A stretch of 7,889 nucleotides of DNA, taken from positions 1 to 7,889 of the forward strand of contig JAHJOS010000382.1 in the NCBI GenBank assembly GCA_018820005.1, in the 5' to 3' direction. This document shows, piece by piece, positions 1 through 5,964 of this stretch. This DNA is from Alphaproteobacteria bacterium (GTDB taxonomy: Bacteria > Pseudomonadota > Alphaproteobacteria > Rhizobiales > Devosiaceae). A model generated the notes under the pieces. The model had not been told where the DNA came from, ran no database searches, and saw nothing but the letters and a program-made list of their open reading frames with translations. The position numbers and the translations under genes were made by a program. Positions within the stretch are counted from its first letter, which is position 1. Each line of letters begins with the position of its first letter.

Positions 1-301
1 CCTTGTCCATGTTCATCAGATTGAGCATGGCTCCGCCCGATAGCGGCATGGCCTGGCCATAGTTGCCGGTGCCGGCGCCGCGCGGCGTTATGGCCACCCC
101 GTGCTTGTAGGCAGCCCGCAACACGTCCTTGACCTCGTCATTGCTGCGCGGCGACACCACGATCTCGGCCGTTACATGGTCCAGCTTCGCTTTGAGCACG
201 GGTGAGTACCAGTAATGGTCCCGGCTGCGCTGCTGCACGATGCGGGGATGGTCATCGACCGGTATGTCGCCCAGTTCGGCGCGGAAGGCTGCAATGCTCA
301 T
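1..301 (-). CDS. FAD-binding oxidoreductase, GlcD/VAO-type, N-terminal part (runs off left edge)
   Basis: Only the first 100 residues are in the window, starting MSIAAFRAELGD. They form the beginning of a PCMH-type FAD-binding domain (FAD_binding_4, as in GlcD-like flavoprotein oxidases and dehydrogenases). A strand reading AEIVVSPRSNDEV at about residues 45-57 is followed by TPRGAGTGNYGQ at about 72-83, the glycine-rich loop that contacts the FAD pyrophosphate. Classical GlcD proteins have GAGTGLSGG here; this one has GAGTGNYGQ. The ATG shares one base with the TGA of the amidohydrolase gene before it (TGATG), so the two are probably translationally coupled and belong to one pathway. The likely role is flavin-dependent oxidation of an imported compound or of the amidohydrolase product. 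The substrate domain is outside the window, so substrate and electron acceptor are unknown. Confidence 0.85.
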   Translation of the reverse strand, partial: MSIAAFRAELGDIPVDDHPRIVQQRSRDHYWYSPVLKAKLDHVTAEIVVSPRSNDEVKDVLRAAYKHGVAITPRGAGTGNYGQAMPLSGGAMLNLMNMDK

Positions 302-1614
302 CAGTTTGGTCCCATCAGATCGTCGAGTTCGCGGTAGTCGGGCAGGGTGGTGTCGATGGCCTGTCCTGCCCGCAGCACGGTACGGTCGCTCTGTGGCCGT
401 GCCATCAATTCGGTCCAGTTTCGAGCGCCGAACATCACCAGGTCAGCAGGCTTGCCCGGGGTCACCATGGCGCCATACGCAAATCCGGCGATCGCTGCCG
501 GGTCAGCGCCCACTGAGCGTGCCCAACTGAAAGCCCTGTCCTGCGGATGATCAAACTGGAGGATGCGCGCGCCCTCGCGCAGCACCTCGAAGCCATCAAG
601 GTCGCCATAGGCATAAAAGGGGTCGCGCGTATTATCCGAGGCGATGGCGACTGCCACCCCCGCTGCCTTGAGTTCGTTGAGCAGCGTCACCCCGCGCCAG
701 CGCGGTGTACGCACGCCGTCACTGTTTTGGCGATCCTGCAGATACATGTTGCACATCGGCAGCGACACCACGGCAATGCCCGCCCGTGCCACCTTGTCGA
801 TCACCCTTTGCGCCACTGCGTGCTCCTGCACTGCCAGTGAACAGCAGTGTCCGGCGGTCACCGCGCCGGTAAACCCGCTCTCGATCACCGCGTCCGCCAG
901 GCTTTCCAACGCATTGGCGGCAGGGTCAGGGGATTCGTCGGTGTGCAGGTCAATATCGAGCCCCAGCCGCCCGGCCGTTTCCACCAGCCGACGCATGATG
1001 GTTGCGTTCTCCGGATGCACTGCCGTCGAGCCGCCCAGAATGCCGCCCGCCGCTTTGGTCCTCTCGGCCACAGCCGCCAGCGCCTCGGCATTGAGAATTG
1101 TGTCCGGCCCCATCAGGCCGGCCGCCTGCAATTCGATCCGGCCCGCCCAGCGGGCACGCATCGCCTCGAACACCTCCCACGTGATCTCGTGCTGCGGCGG
1201 CGCCATGTCGAGATGGGTGCGTATCGCCACAGTGCCATGCGCATAGGCACAGCGCAGCGCAAAATCCATGCGCCGTTCGACGTCCCCGGCCGCCCAATTG
1301 GCCGTGCGATCTTCCAGCACCGCTCTGAGCGCGCCAATCCAGGTGCCATCCGGGTTCTGCTTGCGCGGCCAGATATGCCCCTTGTCTAGATGCGTATGCA
1401 GGTCGACAAACCCCGGCAGCACAATGCCGCCGTCCAGATCGATCACATGCGGCCCGCTTTGCGTTCTGGCGGGCGCCACGCCGGTGATCGTGCCATCGGC
1501 GATGGTGATATCCACCCGCTCCAGCGCGCCCGAAGCCGCGTCGCTCATCACAGCCGTCGGCACACTGGCATTGGCCAGCACATAGTGCCCGTCTGCCGGA
1601 ATAGTCATGCCCAT
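301..1614 (-). CDS. Amidohydrolase, cytosine deaminase-like (CodA superfamily), probable deaminase or cyclic amidase
   Basis: A 437-residue metal-dependent hydrolase of the amidohydrolase superfamily, closest in layout to bacterial cytosine deaminase. Visible by position: small beta-sandwich at about 1-65; HTHLDK with H73 and H75 as metal ligands; HTDE with H224 (metal) and E227 (proton shuttle); GHCCS with H256; ASDNTRDPF with metal ligand D327; and a C-terminal return to the sandwich ending in GKPADLVMFG. These match E. coli CodA H61, H63, H214, E217, H246 and D313. The CodA cytosine-binding Gln156 aligns with Gly169 here, and CodA Asp314 with Asn328, so true cytosine deamination is doubtful. 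The open frame extends 33 codons further upstream to 1713, but the ATG at 1614 lies 2 bases after the permease stop and has a GGGAG ribosome site about 8 bases before it. The enzyme is cytoplasmic and probably acts on the ABC importer's substrate. Confidence 0.9.
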   Translation of the reverse strand: MGMTIPADGHYVLANASVPTAVMSDAASGALERVDITIADGTITGVAPARTQSGPHVIDLDGGIVLPGFVDLHTHLDKGHIWPRKQNPDGTWIGALRAVLEDRTANWAAGDVERRMDFALRCAYAHGTVAIRTHLDMAPPQHEITWEVFEAMRARWAGRIELQAAGLMGPDTILNAEALAAVAERTKAAGGILGGSTAVHPENATIMRRLVETAGRLGLDIDLHTDESPDPAANALESLADAVIESGFTGAVTAGHCCSLAVQEHAVAQRVIDKVARAGIAVVSLPMCNMYLQDRQNSDGVRTPRWRGVTLLNELKAAGVAVAIASDNTRDPFYAYGDLDGFEVLREGARILQFDHPQDRAFSWARSVGADPAAIAGFAYGAMVTPGKPADLVMFGARNWTELMARPQSDRTVLRAGQAIDTTLPDYRELDDLMGPN

Positions 1615-1616
1615 GC

Positions 1617-2477
1617 TTAGTTCTCCCGCCGAATGGCGCTTTCGTGCCAGCGGTGCAGCGTGAGCCATGAAATCAGCGACGTCAGCCCAAAAATCGAAAT
1701 CCCGATGCCGCACAGCATGATCAGGCAGACAAACATGCGCGGCAAATTCATCCGGTATTGGCTCTCGATCAGCCGGAACGCCAGACCCGCGCCTTGCCCG
1801 GCAGAGCCAGCGGCGAATTCGGCGACCACGGCGGCGATAAGCGCCAGCCCGCCACCAATCCGCAACCCGGCCATGAAATAGGGCATCGCAGCCGGGATTT
1901 TAAGAAACAGCAGGGTTTGCCAGCCCGATGCGCCATAGAGCTCAAACAGATTGAGCAGATTGTGGTCAACGCTCTTGAGCCCCTGGGCCATGTTGGACAG
2001 GATCGGGAAGAACGCCACGAGGAACGCGCAGATCAGCAGCGCCGTTTGTGTATCGGGCGCATAAATCAGCAATAGCGGCGCAATCGCAATGATTGGCGTC
2101 ACCTGCAGCACCACCGCGAACGGGAACAGCGCCAGCTCCAGCAAGCGTGACTGCACTAGCAGGATAGCCAGGCCCACCCCACCAATCAGGGCCAGGGCAA
2201 GGGCCATCAGCGTGATGCGGATCGTTACCAGCATGGCCGGCCAGAGCGTCGAGGAATCGGTGAACAGCGCCACCGCCACGTCCACCGGTCCGGGCAGGAT
2301 GTAGCGCGGGATCTGGTTGATGGTCACCAGCAGGTGCCACCCCAGAATGGCCAGCAGCAGGGCACTGATCGGAATGACGACCTGCATTATCTTTTCGCGA
2401 TTGGGTGTGCGAGGCAGCACCACGCCAGCGGCGCTATCCGTTCCCGCTTCGCTATCGGTTGTCATGGTCTGGCTCAT
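1617..2477 (-). CDS. ABC transporter permease, NitT/TauT (SsuC/ThiX-like) type
   Basis: A 286-residue inner-membrane permease of the binding-protein-dependent transport family. After a hydrophilic N-terminus (1-30) there are about six hydrophobic segments, near residues 31-52, 80-108, 114-138, 143-165, 200-222 and 247-275. The cytoplasmic EAA coupling loop that docks on the ATPase is at about 179-199 (ELYGASGWQTLLFLKIPAAMP). Length and pattern fit SsuC, TauC and ThiX importers, which usually work as homodimers. A TTG at 2480 would add one residue. The ATG at 2477 is preferred because it overlaps the ATPase TGA as TGATG and follows a GGGGAGA ribosome site. With the ATPase and solute-binding protein it completes a periplasmic-binding-protein importer; the substrate is not evident. 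Confidence 0.93.
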   Translation of the reverse strand: MSQTMTTDSEAGTDSAAGVVLPRTPNREKIMQVVIPISALLLAILGWHLLVTINQIPRYILPGPVDVAVALFTDSSTLWPAMLVTIRITLMALALALIGGVGLAILLVQSRLLELALFPFAVVLQVTPIIAIAPLLLIYAPDTQTALLICAFLVAFFPILSNMAQGLKSVDHNLLNLFELYGASGWQTLLFLKIPAAMPYFMAGLRIGGGLALIAAVVAEFAAGSAGQGAGLAFRLIESQYRMNLPRMFVCLIMLCGIGISIFGLTSLISWLTLHRWHESAIRREN

Positions 2478-3307
2478 CAATGGGTCTCCCCTGCGCCAAT
2501 GGCGCGCTGCAGGGCGTCCGACACGTCCTGGCAGGTCTGCCGATAGCCTTCCGACACGCGATAGGCGTTGTCGCGACCGGCCGGCTGGCTGATCTTCATG
2601 TCGGCAAACACCTGGCCTGGACGGGCCCGCATCACCACGATCCGGCTCGAGAGGTAGGCCGATTCATAGACCGAATGCGTCACAAAGATCACCGTCACGC
2701 CATGCTGCTGCCAGAGGCGCAGCACGTCGTCATTGAGCTTCTGCCGTGTGATTTCGTCCAGCGCTGCAAAGGGCTCATCCATCAGCAGCAGCTTGGGCCG
2801 CGTCACCATGGCCCGCGCGATCGAGACACGCATGCGCATCCCGCCGGACAGCTCGCGTGGAAAGGATCTGGCGAAATCGGCCAGCCCCACGGCGGCCAGA
2901 TTGTCCATGACGGCCTCGCGCGCCGCAGCCCGTGTGACGCCGCGCAATTTGAGCGGCAGGTAGACATTGTCGAACACCGTAGCCCAGGGCATCAGAGTGG
3001 GGTCCTGGAACACGAACCCCACATCGCCTTCCGGCAATCCCTTGGAATTGATCTTGGATGAGGGCCAGTCAATGCTGCCCGAAGAGGGGGCGCCGAGCCC
3101 GGCAATGATGCGCAGCGCCGTGGACTTGCCACAGCCCGAGGGCCCCAACAGCGAGATGAACTCGCCCGCCTGCACATCCAGCGTCATGCCCTTGAGGGCC
3201 AGCGTGCCATTGGAAAACACCTTGGAGACATCGCGCATGCTCACCACGGAGCGGCGCACGGCCTCGCTGGCAGCGCCAGGGATCGTCGAAACGGCAATAT
3301 CGGTCAC
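2477..3307 (-). CDS. ABC transporter ATP-binding protein, NitT/TauT (SsuB/ThiZ-like) type
   Basis: The ATPase of the importer, 276 residues from the chosen start. All nucleotide-binding motifs are intact: Walker A GPSGCGKST (55-63), Q-loop Gln101 in VFQDPTLMPW, signature LSGGM (153-157), Walker B LLLMDEP (173-179) followed by the D-loop, and switch His211 in VTHS. The QDPTLMPW segment is typical of the taurine, nitrate, sulfonate and thiamine-precursor group. The start is uncertain. The frame is open to a TTG at 3331, but that codon sits in the U run of the hairpin just upstream with no ribosome site, so the GTG at 3307 is preferred. Later candidates are GTG/ATG codons near residues 21-24, directly before the conserved domain begins (MRDVSKVF). 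The end overlaps the permease start by one base, so assembly of the two subunits is probably coupled. Confidence 0.92.
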   Translation of the reverse strand: MTDIAVSTIPGAASEAVRRSVVSMRDVSKVFSNGTLALKGMTLDVQAGEFISLLGPSGCGKSTALRIIAGLGAPSSGSIDWPSSKINSKGLPEGDVGFVFQDPTLMPWATVFDNVYLPLKLRGVTRAAAREAVMDNLAAVGLADFARSFPRELSGGMRMRVSIARAMVTRPKLLLMDEPFAALDEITRQKLNDDVLRLWQQHGVTVIFVTHSVYESAYLSSRIVVMRARPGQVFADMKISQPAGRDNAYRVSEGYRQTCQDVSDALQRAIGAGETH

Positions 3308-3329
3308 GGTACCAACCCGGATTAGGGTC

Positions 3330-3359
3330 AAAACGGCGCAGGCGGGATTGCCTGCGCCG
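3330..3359 (-). terminator. Intergenic hairpin with U run: partial terminator or 3' stabiliser after the solute-binding protein gene
   Basis: On the minus strand a perfect 10-bp GC-rich stem, CGGCGCAGGC paired with GCCTGCGCCG, encloses a 6-base loop and is followed directly by TTTT. It starts about 12 bases after the TAA of the solute-binding protein gene and ends before the ATPase coding region. This is the shape of an intrinsic terminator with a short U run. In ABC importer operons such elements are known to reduce transcription of downstream genes or to protect the upstream message from 3' decay. Both effects would give more binding protein than ATPase and permease. The effect here is inferred. 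Confidence 0.7.
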
Positions 3360-3370
3360 ATCGTCTGTCT

Positions 3371-4381
3371 TTATTCGGCCTTGGCCAGTTCCATGCCGAC
3401 GCTCTTGCAGGTGAACTGCGTCGTATAGGCCTTGGAGATGTCGATGCCGGCCTCGTAGACACCGACCTTGACCATCTCGTCGTAGAAGTCCTTCCAGCGG
3501 GCGTCGGTCATGCACCCGATGCCCATGGTCTCGGCCTCGCCAGAAACAACGATGCCATATTCCTTCATCTTCTCGATCGAGAAGGCGATCTGGCCATCGG
3601 TCATTTCCGGATTGTCGGTCTTGATCAGGGCATTGGCGGCGGAGTTGTCGCCATAAAGGTAATTGTACCAGCCGATCGCCGTGGCATCGACGAAGCGCTG
3701 CACCAGGTCGGGATCCTTGTCCACGATCTCCTGGCGCGTCTCGATGGTGGTCGAATAGGGCGCATAGCCAAAGTCGGCCAGCAGGAACACCTGCGGCGCC
3801 CAGCCGGTCTGCTTTTCGATCTCATAGGGTTCGGAGGTCAGGTAGCCCTGCTGCACCGATTTGTCGTCGGCGATGAACGGCGCCGGATTGAAGGTATAGG
3901 GCTCGTACATTTCGTCCTTGAAGCCGGTGAAAGCCGATTTCATCCACGGCCAGTAGCCAGCAAAAAAGCTGTCCTTGCCCATGATGAGCTTGCTGGCGCC
4001 GCTCAGGCTCGCCAGGTCCGTAAAGCCGGCATCAGGATGGGCCAGCAGCACCTGCGGGTCCTTCTGGAATATCGACGCGACGGCGAGCACGGGAATGCCT
4101 TCCTTCACCGAGTCGATGGTGGACATGCCGCCCATGTAGAAATCGAGCTGGCCGGCGATCAGCAACTGGCCATTGGGCGCCTGCGGTCCGCCCTGGCGGA
4201 TGGTCACATCCAGCCCAAACTTGGCATAGGTGCCGTCGGCCACGGCCTGGTAATAACCGCCATGTTCGGCCTGGGCCAGCCAGTTGGTGCCAAAGGTCAC
4301 CTTGTCCAGCTCCTGGGCCGAAACACCCGGCACGGCCAGGGCAAGCCCGGCCAGAATGATACTGCGAATAGAAACGGTCAT
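3371..4381 (-). CDS. ABC transporter substrate-binding protein, NMT1/THI5-like (NitT/TauT family)
   Basis: A 336-residue periplasmic solute-binding protein. Residues 1-22 form a Sec signal peptide: Arg6, a hydrophobic core IILAGLALAV, and a likely cut after VSA. The mature start KVTFGTNWLAQAEHGGYYQA (27-46) resembles the NMT1/THI5 fold that binds pyrimidines, nitrate, sulfonates and similar solutes. Further family-like stretches are AGQLDFYMGG (76-85) and VPVLAVASIFQKDP-type sequence near 96-109. Two cysteines, 290 and 325, could form a disulfide after export. The start at 4381 is supported by AGGGAG 7 bases upstream and by the signal peptide. A longer frame to 4486 would bury the signal peptide and is rejected. 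This is the first gene of the leftward operon and probably sets transporter specificity. The ligand is unknown; a thiamine-pyrimidine-like or other N-heterocycle is plausible from the neighbouring hydrolases. Confidence 0.93.
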   Translation of the reverse strand: MTVSIRSIILAGLALAVPGVSAQELDKVTFGTNWLAQAEHGGYYQAVADGTYAKFGLDVTIRQGGPQAPNGQLLIAGQLDFYMGGMSTIDSVKEGIPVLAVASIFQKDPQVLLAHPDAGFTDLASLSGASKLIMGKDSFFAGYWPWMKSAFTGFKDEMYEPYTFNPAPFIADDKSVQQGYLTSEPYEIEKQTGWAPQVFLLADFGYAPYSTTIETRQEIVDKDPDLVQRFVDATAIGWYNYLYGDNSAANALIKTDNPEMTDGQIAFSIEKMKEYGIVVSGEAETMGIGCMTDARWKDFYDEMVKVGVYEAGIDISKAYTTQFTCKSVGMELAKAE

Positions 4382-4596
4382 GTCTGCGCTCCCTCGGCAG
4401 CGGTCGTGGTGCCGCCGCCCATGTCTGCTGCGACCTGTGTCGCCAGAGCTGAACAGTTCCGCGTTCCGCCGCGTGAGGGAAGTCAAAAAATAGGCAGACC
4501 CCGTGAATGCCTGCTATGCGTGCAGAGAGGGGTGTTTGTGGCTAGTCAAGCGCTTTACCGACCGCTAGCATCCCGCTCGCAAGACTTGGGATACCC
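4382..4596. promoter_or_regulatory. Divergent intergenic control region between the leftward ABC operon and the rightward Rid/creatininase operon
   Basis: A 215-bp non-coding gap between two divergent start codons, so it should hold both promoters. Leftward, TTGACT at 4486-4481 is a possible -35 box, preceded by a T run. A second TTGACT lies at 4549-4544. Neither has a convincing -10 box at 16-18 bp. Other structure includes GTTCCGC tandemly repeated at 4456-4469, the near-palindrome GAACAGTTC at 4451-4459, and AAGCGCTT at 4548-4555. A ribosome site for the leftward gene (AGGGAG) lies at about 4389-4394. Shared control of both operons is inferred from the layout. No regulator gene is in the window. 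Confidence 0.55.
4546..4557. promoter_or_regulatory. Candidate LacI-family operator
   Basis: The sequence TCAAGCGCTTTA has a perfect 8-bp palindromic core, AAGCGCTT. Many LacI-family repressor sites have a core of the form AANCGNTT, and AAGCGCTT is a common version. It lies about 40 bases before the Rid gene start, overlaps a leftward TTGACT box, and is flanked by GCTAG (4541-4545) and its complement CTAGC (4565-4569). An 8-bp palindrome can occur by chance, and no LacI-type gene is visible, so this is a suggestion only. Confidence 0.3.
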
Positions 4597-4986
4597 ATGA
4601 TTACCACGCTCGAGCCCGCCGACATTCACCCGCCATTTGCGCCCTATAGCCATGGGGTGGTGGTGCCGGCGGGGCAGCGCCTGGTGTTCTGCTCGGGACA
4701 GCTCGGTATAGCCGCCAACGCCCATGTGCCGCCCGACTGCGCCGGCCAGGCTCGCATCTGCTTTGACAATATCGCCGCCATCCTGCGCGAGGCCGGCATG
4801 GGCCTTGAGCACATCGTGCGCATCAATGCCTATGTCAGCGGGCGCGAACACCTGCCGGCCTATATGGGCGTGCGCAACGCCCTGTTTGCAGCGCCCTTTC
4901 CAGCCTCCACGCTGATGATTGTCTCCGGCTTCGCCCGGCCCGAATTTGTTGTTGAGATCGAGGCCATTGCGGCCGGTCCCGCCTGA
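4597..4986 (+). CDS. Rid (YjgF/YER057c/UK114) family protein without the catalytic arginine
   Basis: A 129-residue protein of normal Rid length; family members are trimers with active sites between subunits. Family features seen: APYSHGVVV (15-23), LVFCSGQLGI (29-38), QARICFDNIAAIL (51-63), VRINAYV (74-80) and the C-terminal VEIEAIA (119-125) with Glu120. Archetypal RidA enzymes hydrolyse reactive enamines and imines and need Arg105 of the FPARS motif. Here the segment reads FPASTL, so Ser104 takes the arginine position. That places it among the arginine-lacking Rid subgroups, whose reactions differ or are unknown and which often sit in catabolic operons. It is first in a rightward operon, 11 bases before the creatininase-family gene. 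It may process an unstable intermediate made by the neighbouring hydrolase or oxidase. The ribosome site (TTGGGAT) is weak. Confidence 0.9.
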   Translation: MITTLEPADIHPPFAPYSHGVVVPAGQRLVFCSGQLGIAANAHVPPDCAGQARICFDNIAAILREAGMGLEHIVRINAYVSGREHLPAYMGVRNALFAAPFPASTLMIVSGFARPEFVVEIEAIAAGPA

Positions 4987-4997
4987 GGAAACTGAGC

Positions 4998-5786
4998 ATG
5001 CGCAAGATTTGGTGGACCGATTTCGCGGCCCGCGAGTTCGAGGGGCTCGACCCCAACAAGACTATCGCCATCCTGCCCATTGCTGCCGTCGAGCAACATG
5101 GGCCGCATCTGCCTGTCGGCACCGATACCATCATCAACACGTCCATGATGGAGGCGCTGGTCGCCAGCGCCCCGGCCGATCTCGACATCCGCATCCTGCC
5201 CGTCCAGGCCATCGGCAAGTCCAATGAGCATATCTGGGCCAAGGGCACGCTGACCCACACCGCCACCAATCTCATCGATGCCTGGACGCAGATCGGCCTC
5301 GAAGTCGCCCGCGCCGGCATCCGCAAGCTCGTCTTCGTCAATTCACACGGCGGCAATGAGGAAATCATGGGCATCGTCGCCCGCGAACTGCGCGTCCGCG
5401 CCGGCATGTTGGCGGTCAAGAGCGGCTGGCGCTTCACCCCCGAGGGCGTGCTCACCGATCTCGAACGCCGCCATGGCATCCACGGCGGCGACGCCGAAAC
5501 CTCGCTGGTGCTGCATTTCCGGCCCGACCTGGTCGATATGAGCCGCGCCGAGGACTTTGTCTCCATCGCCGCCCGCGACGAGCAGCAGTTCCGCTATCTG
5601 CGGCCCACCGGCGCCTTTGGCCACGTCTATTCCTGGATCGCCAGCGACATCAATCCCTCCGGGGCCGTCGGCAACGCCGCCATTGCCACCGCCGAAAAGG
5701 GCCGCCTGATCGTCGAGGCCAATGTCACCGGCATGCTCGACATGCTGGCCGAAGTGGTTGCCATGCCGCTTCCCGGGACGCGGTAG
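4998..5786 (+). CDS. Creatininase-family metal-dependent amidohydrolase
   Basis: A 262-residue cytoplasmic enzyme of the creatininase fold, a binuclear metal hydrolase acting on amide or cyclic amide bonds. Likely metal ligands are E32 and H34 in VEQHGPHLPVGTD, D43 in the same motif, H117 in NSHGGN, and E167 in IHGGDAETS. True creatininase carries H-Y-E-N at the second motif, with that Glu as a ligand. This protein has H-G-G-N, as in the MftE and ArfB (formamide hydrolase) branch of the family, so a C-N hydrolase other than creatininase is more likely. The start has a good ribosome site (GAGGAA, overlapping the stop of the Rid gene) and leaves 11 bases between the genes, so the two are co-transcribed. 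With the divergent importer and deaminase-like enzyme it probably opens or deformylates a nitrogen-containing intermediate; the exact reaction is unknown. Confidence 0.92.
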   Translation: MRKIWWTDFAAREFEGLDPNKTIAILPIAAVEQHGPHLPVGTDTIINTSMMEALVASAPADLDIRILPVQAIGKSNEHIWAKGTLTHTATNLIDAWTQIGLEVARAGIRKLVFVNSHGGNEEIMGIVARELRVRAGMLAVKSGWRFTPEGVLTDLERRHGIHGGDAETSLVLHFRPDLVDMSRAEDFVSIAARDEQQFRYLRPTGAFGHVYSWIASDINPSGAVGNAAIATAEKGRLIVEANVTGMLDMLAEVVAMPLPGTR

Positions 5787-5853
5787 CGGCCAAAGCGCAC
5801 GCGTCGCTACTGTCCGGACCGCTCGCTGCGGCCCGGCAGTCGTCAATGCGCGA
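5787..5853. other. Convergent intergenic gap with imperfect GC hairpin
   Basis: A 67-bp gap between the ends of the creatininase-family gene (rightward) and the small cyd gene (leftward). At 5810-5839 an imperfect inverted repeat, CTGTCCGGACCGC and GCGGCCCGGCAG around a 5-base loop, gives about 11 pairs with one bulged T and one A/C mismatch. No T run follows on either strand, so it is not a textbook intrinsic terminator, though it could slow polymerase or shield the ends of both messages. Confidence 0.35.
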
Positions 5854-5964
5854 TCAGGCCAGCATCAACTTGATCACCAGGCCAACCAGCCCCACAGCCA
5901 CCACGCCGCCCACCCACATGCCGATGAACCAGCCGGCCCGCACAAACCCTGATTTCATCGGCAT
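5854..5964 (-). CDS. cydX: CydX-like (DUF2474-type) small subunit of cytochrome bd oxidase
   Basis: A 36-residue protein, MPMKSGFVRAGWFIGMWVGG followed by a hydrophobic stretch and ending IKLMLA. It is too short for routine ORF calling. Basic residues K4 and R9 come first, then one transmembrane helix at about residues 11-31. Short single-helix proteins directly after cydB (CydX/YbgT or DUF2474 types) are known to bind and stabilise the oxidase and its haems. The ATG overlaps the cydB TGA as TGATG, and GAGGAAGG lies about 10 bases upstream, so translation is probably coupled. A second in-frame ATG at 5958 would remove two residues. Position, size and hydrophobic pattern are seen directly; the family call is from resemblance. 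Confidence 0.78.
   Translation of the reverse strand: MPMKSGFVRAGWFIGMWVGGVVAVGLVGLVIKLMLA

Noticed and set aside
644..1246. 200-residue plus-strand frame within the amidohydrolase gene
   Set aside because: Composition is S/A/R-rich without motifs, and the opposite strand encodes all the metal-site residues of the amidohydrolase.
1615..1713. Upstream extension of the amidohydrolase into the permease gene
   Set aside because: The extra 33 residues look like antisense-frame permease sequence, and the ATG at 1614 has a better ribosome site and fits family length.
4382..4486. Upstream extension of the solute-binding protein to 4486
   Set aside because: It would put 35 arginine-rich residues ahead of a clear signal peptide. 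The ATG at 4381 has a good ribosome site.
4835..5566. 243-residue minus-strand frame opposite the creatininase-family gene
   Set aside because: Low-complexity R/S/A-rich translation with no recognisable motif; it is a shadow of a well-supported gene.
5810..5839. Strong bidirectional intrinsic terminator
   Set aside because: The stem has a bulge and a mismatch and no T run follows on either strand; it is listed only as a weak hairpin.
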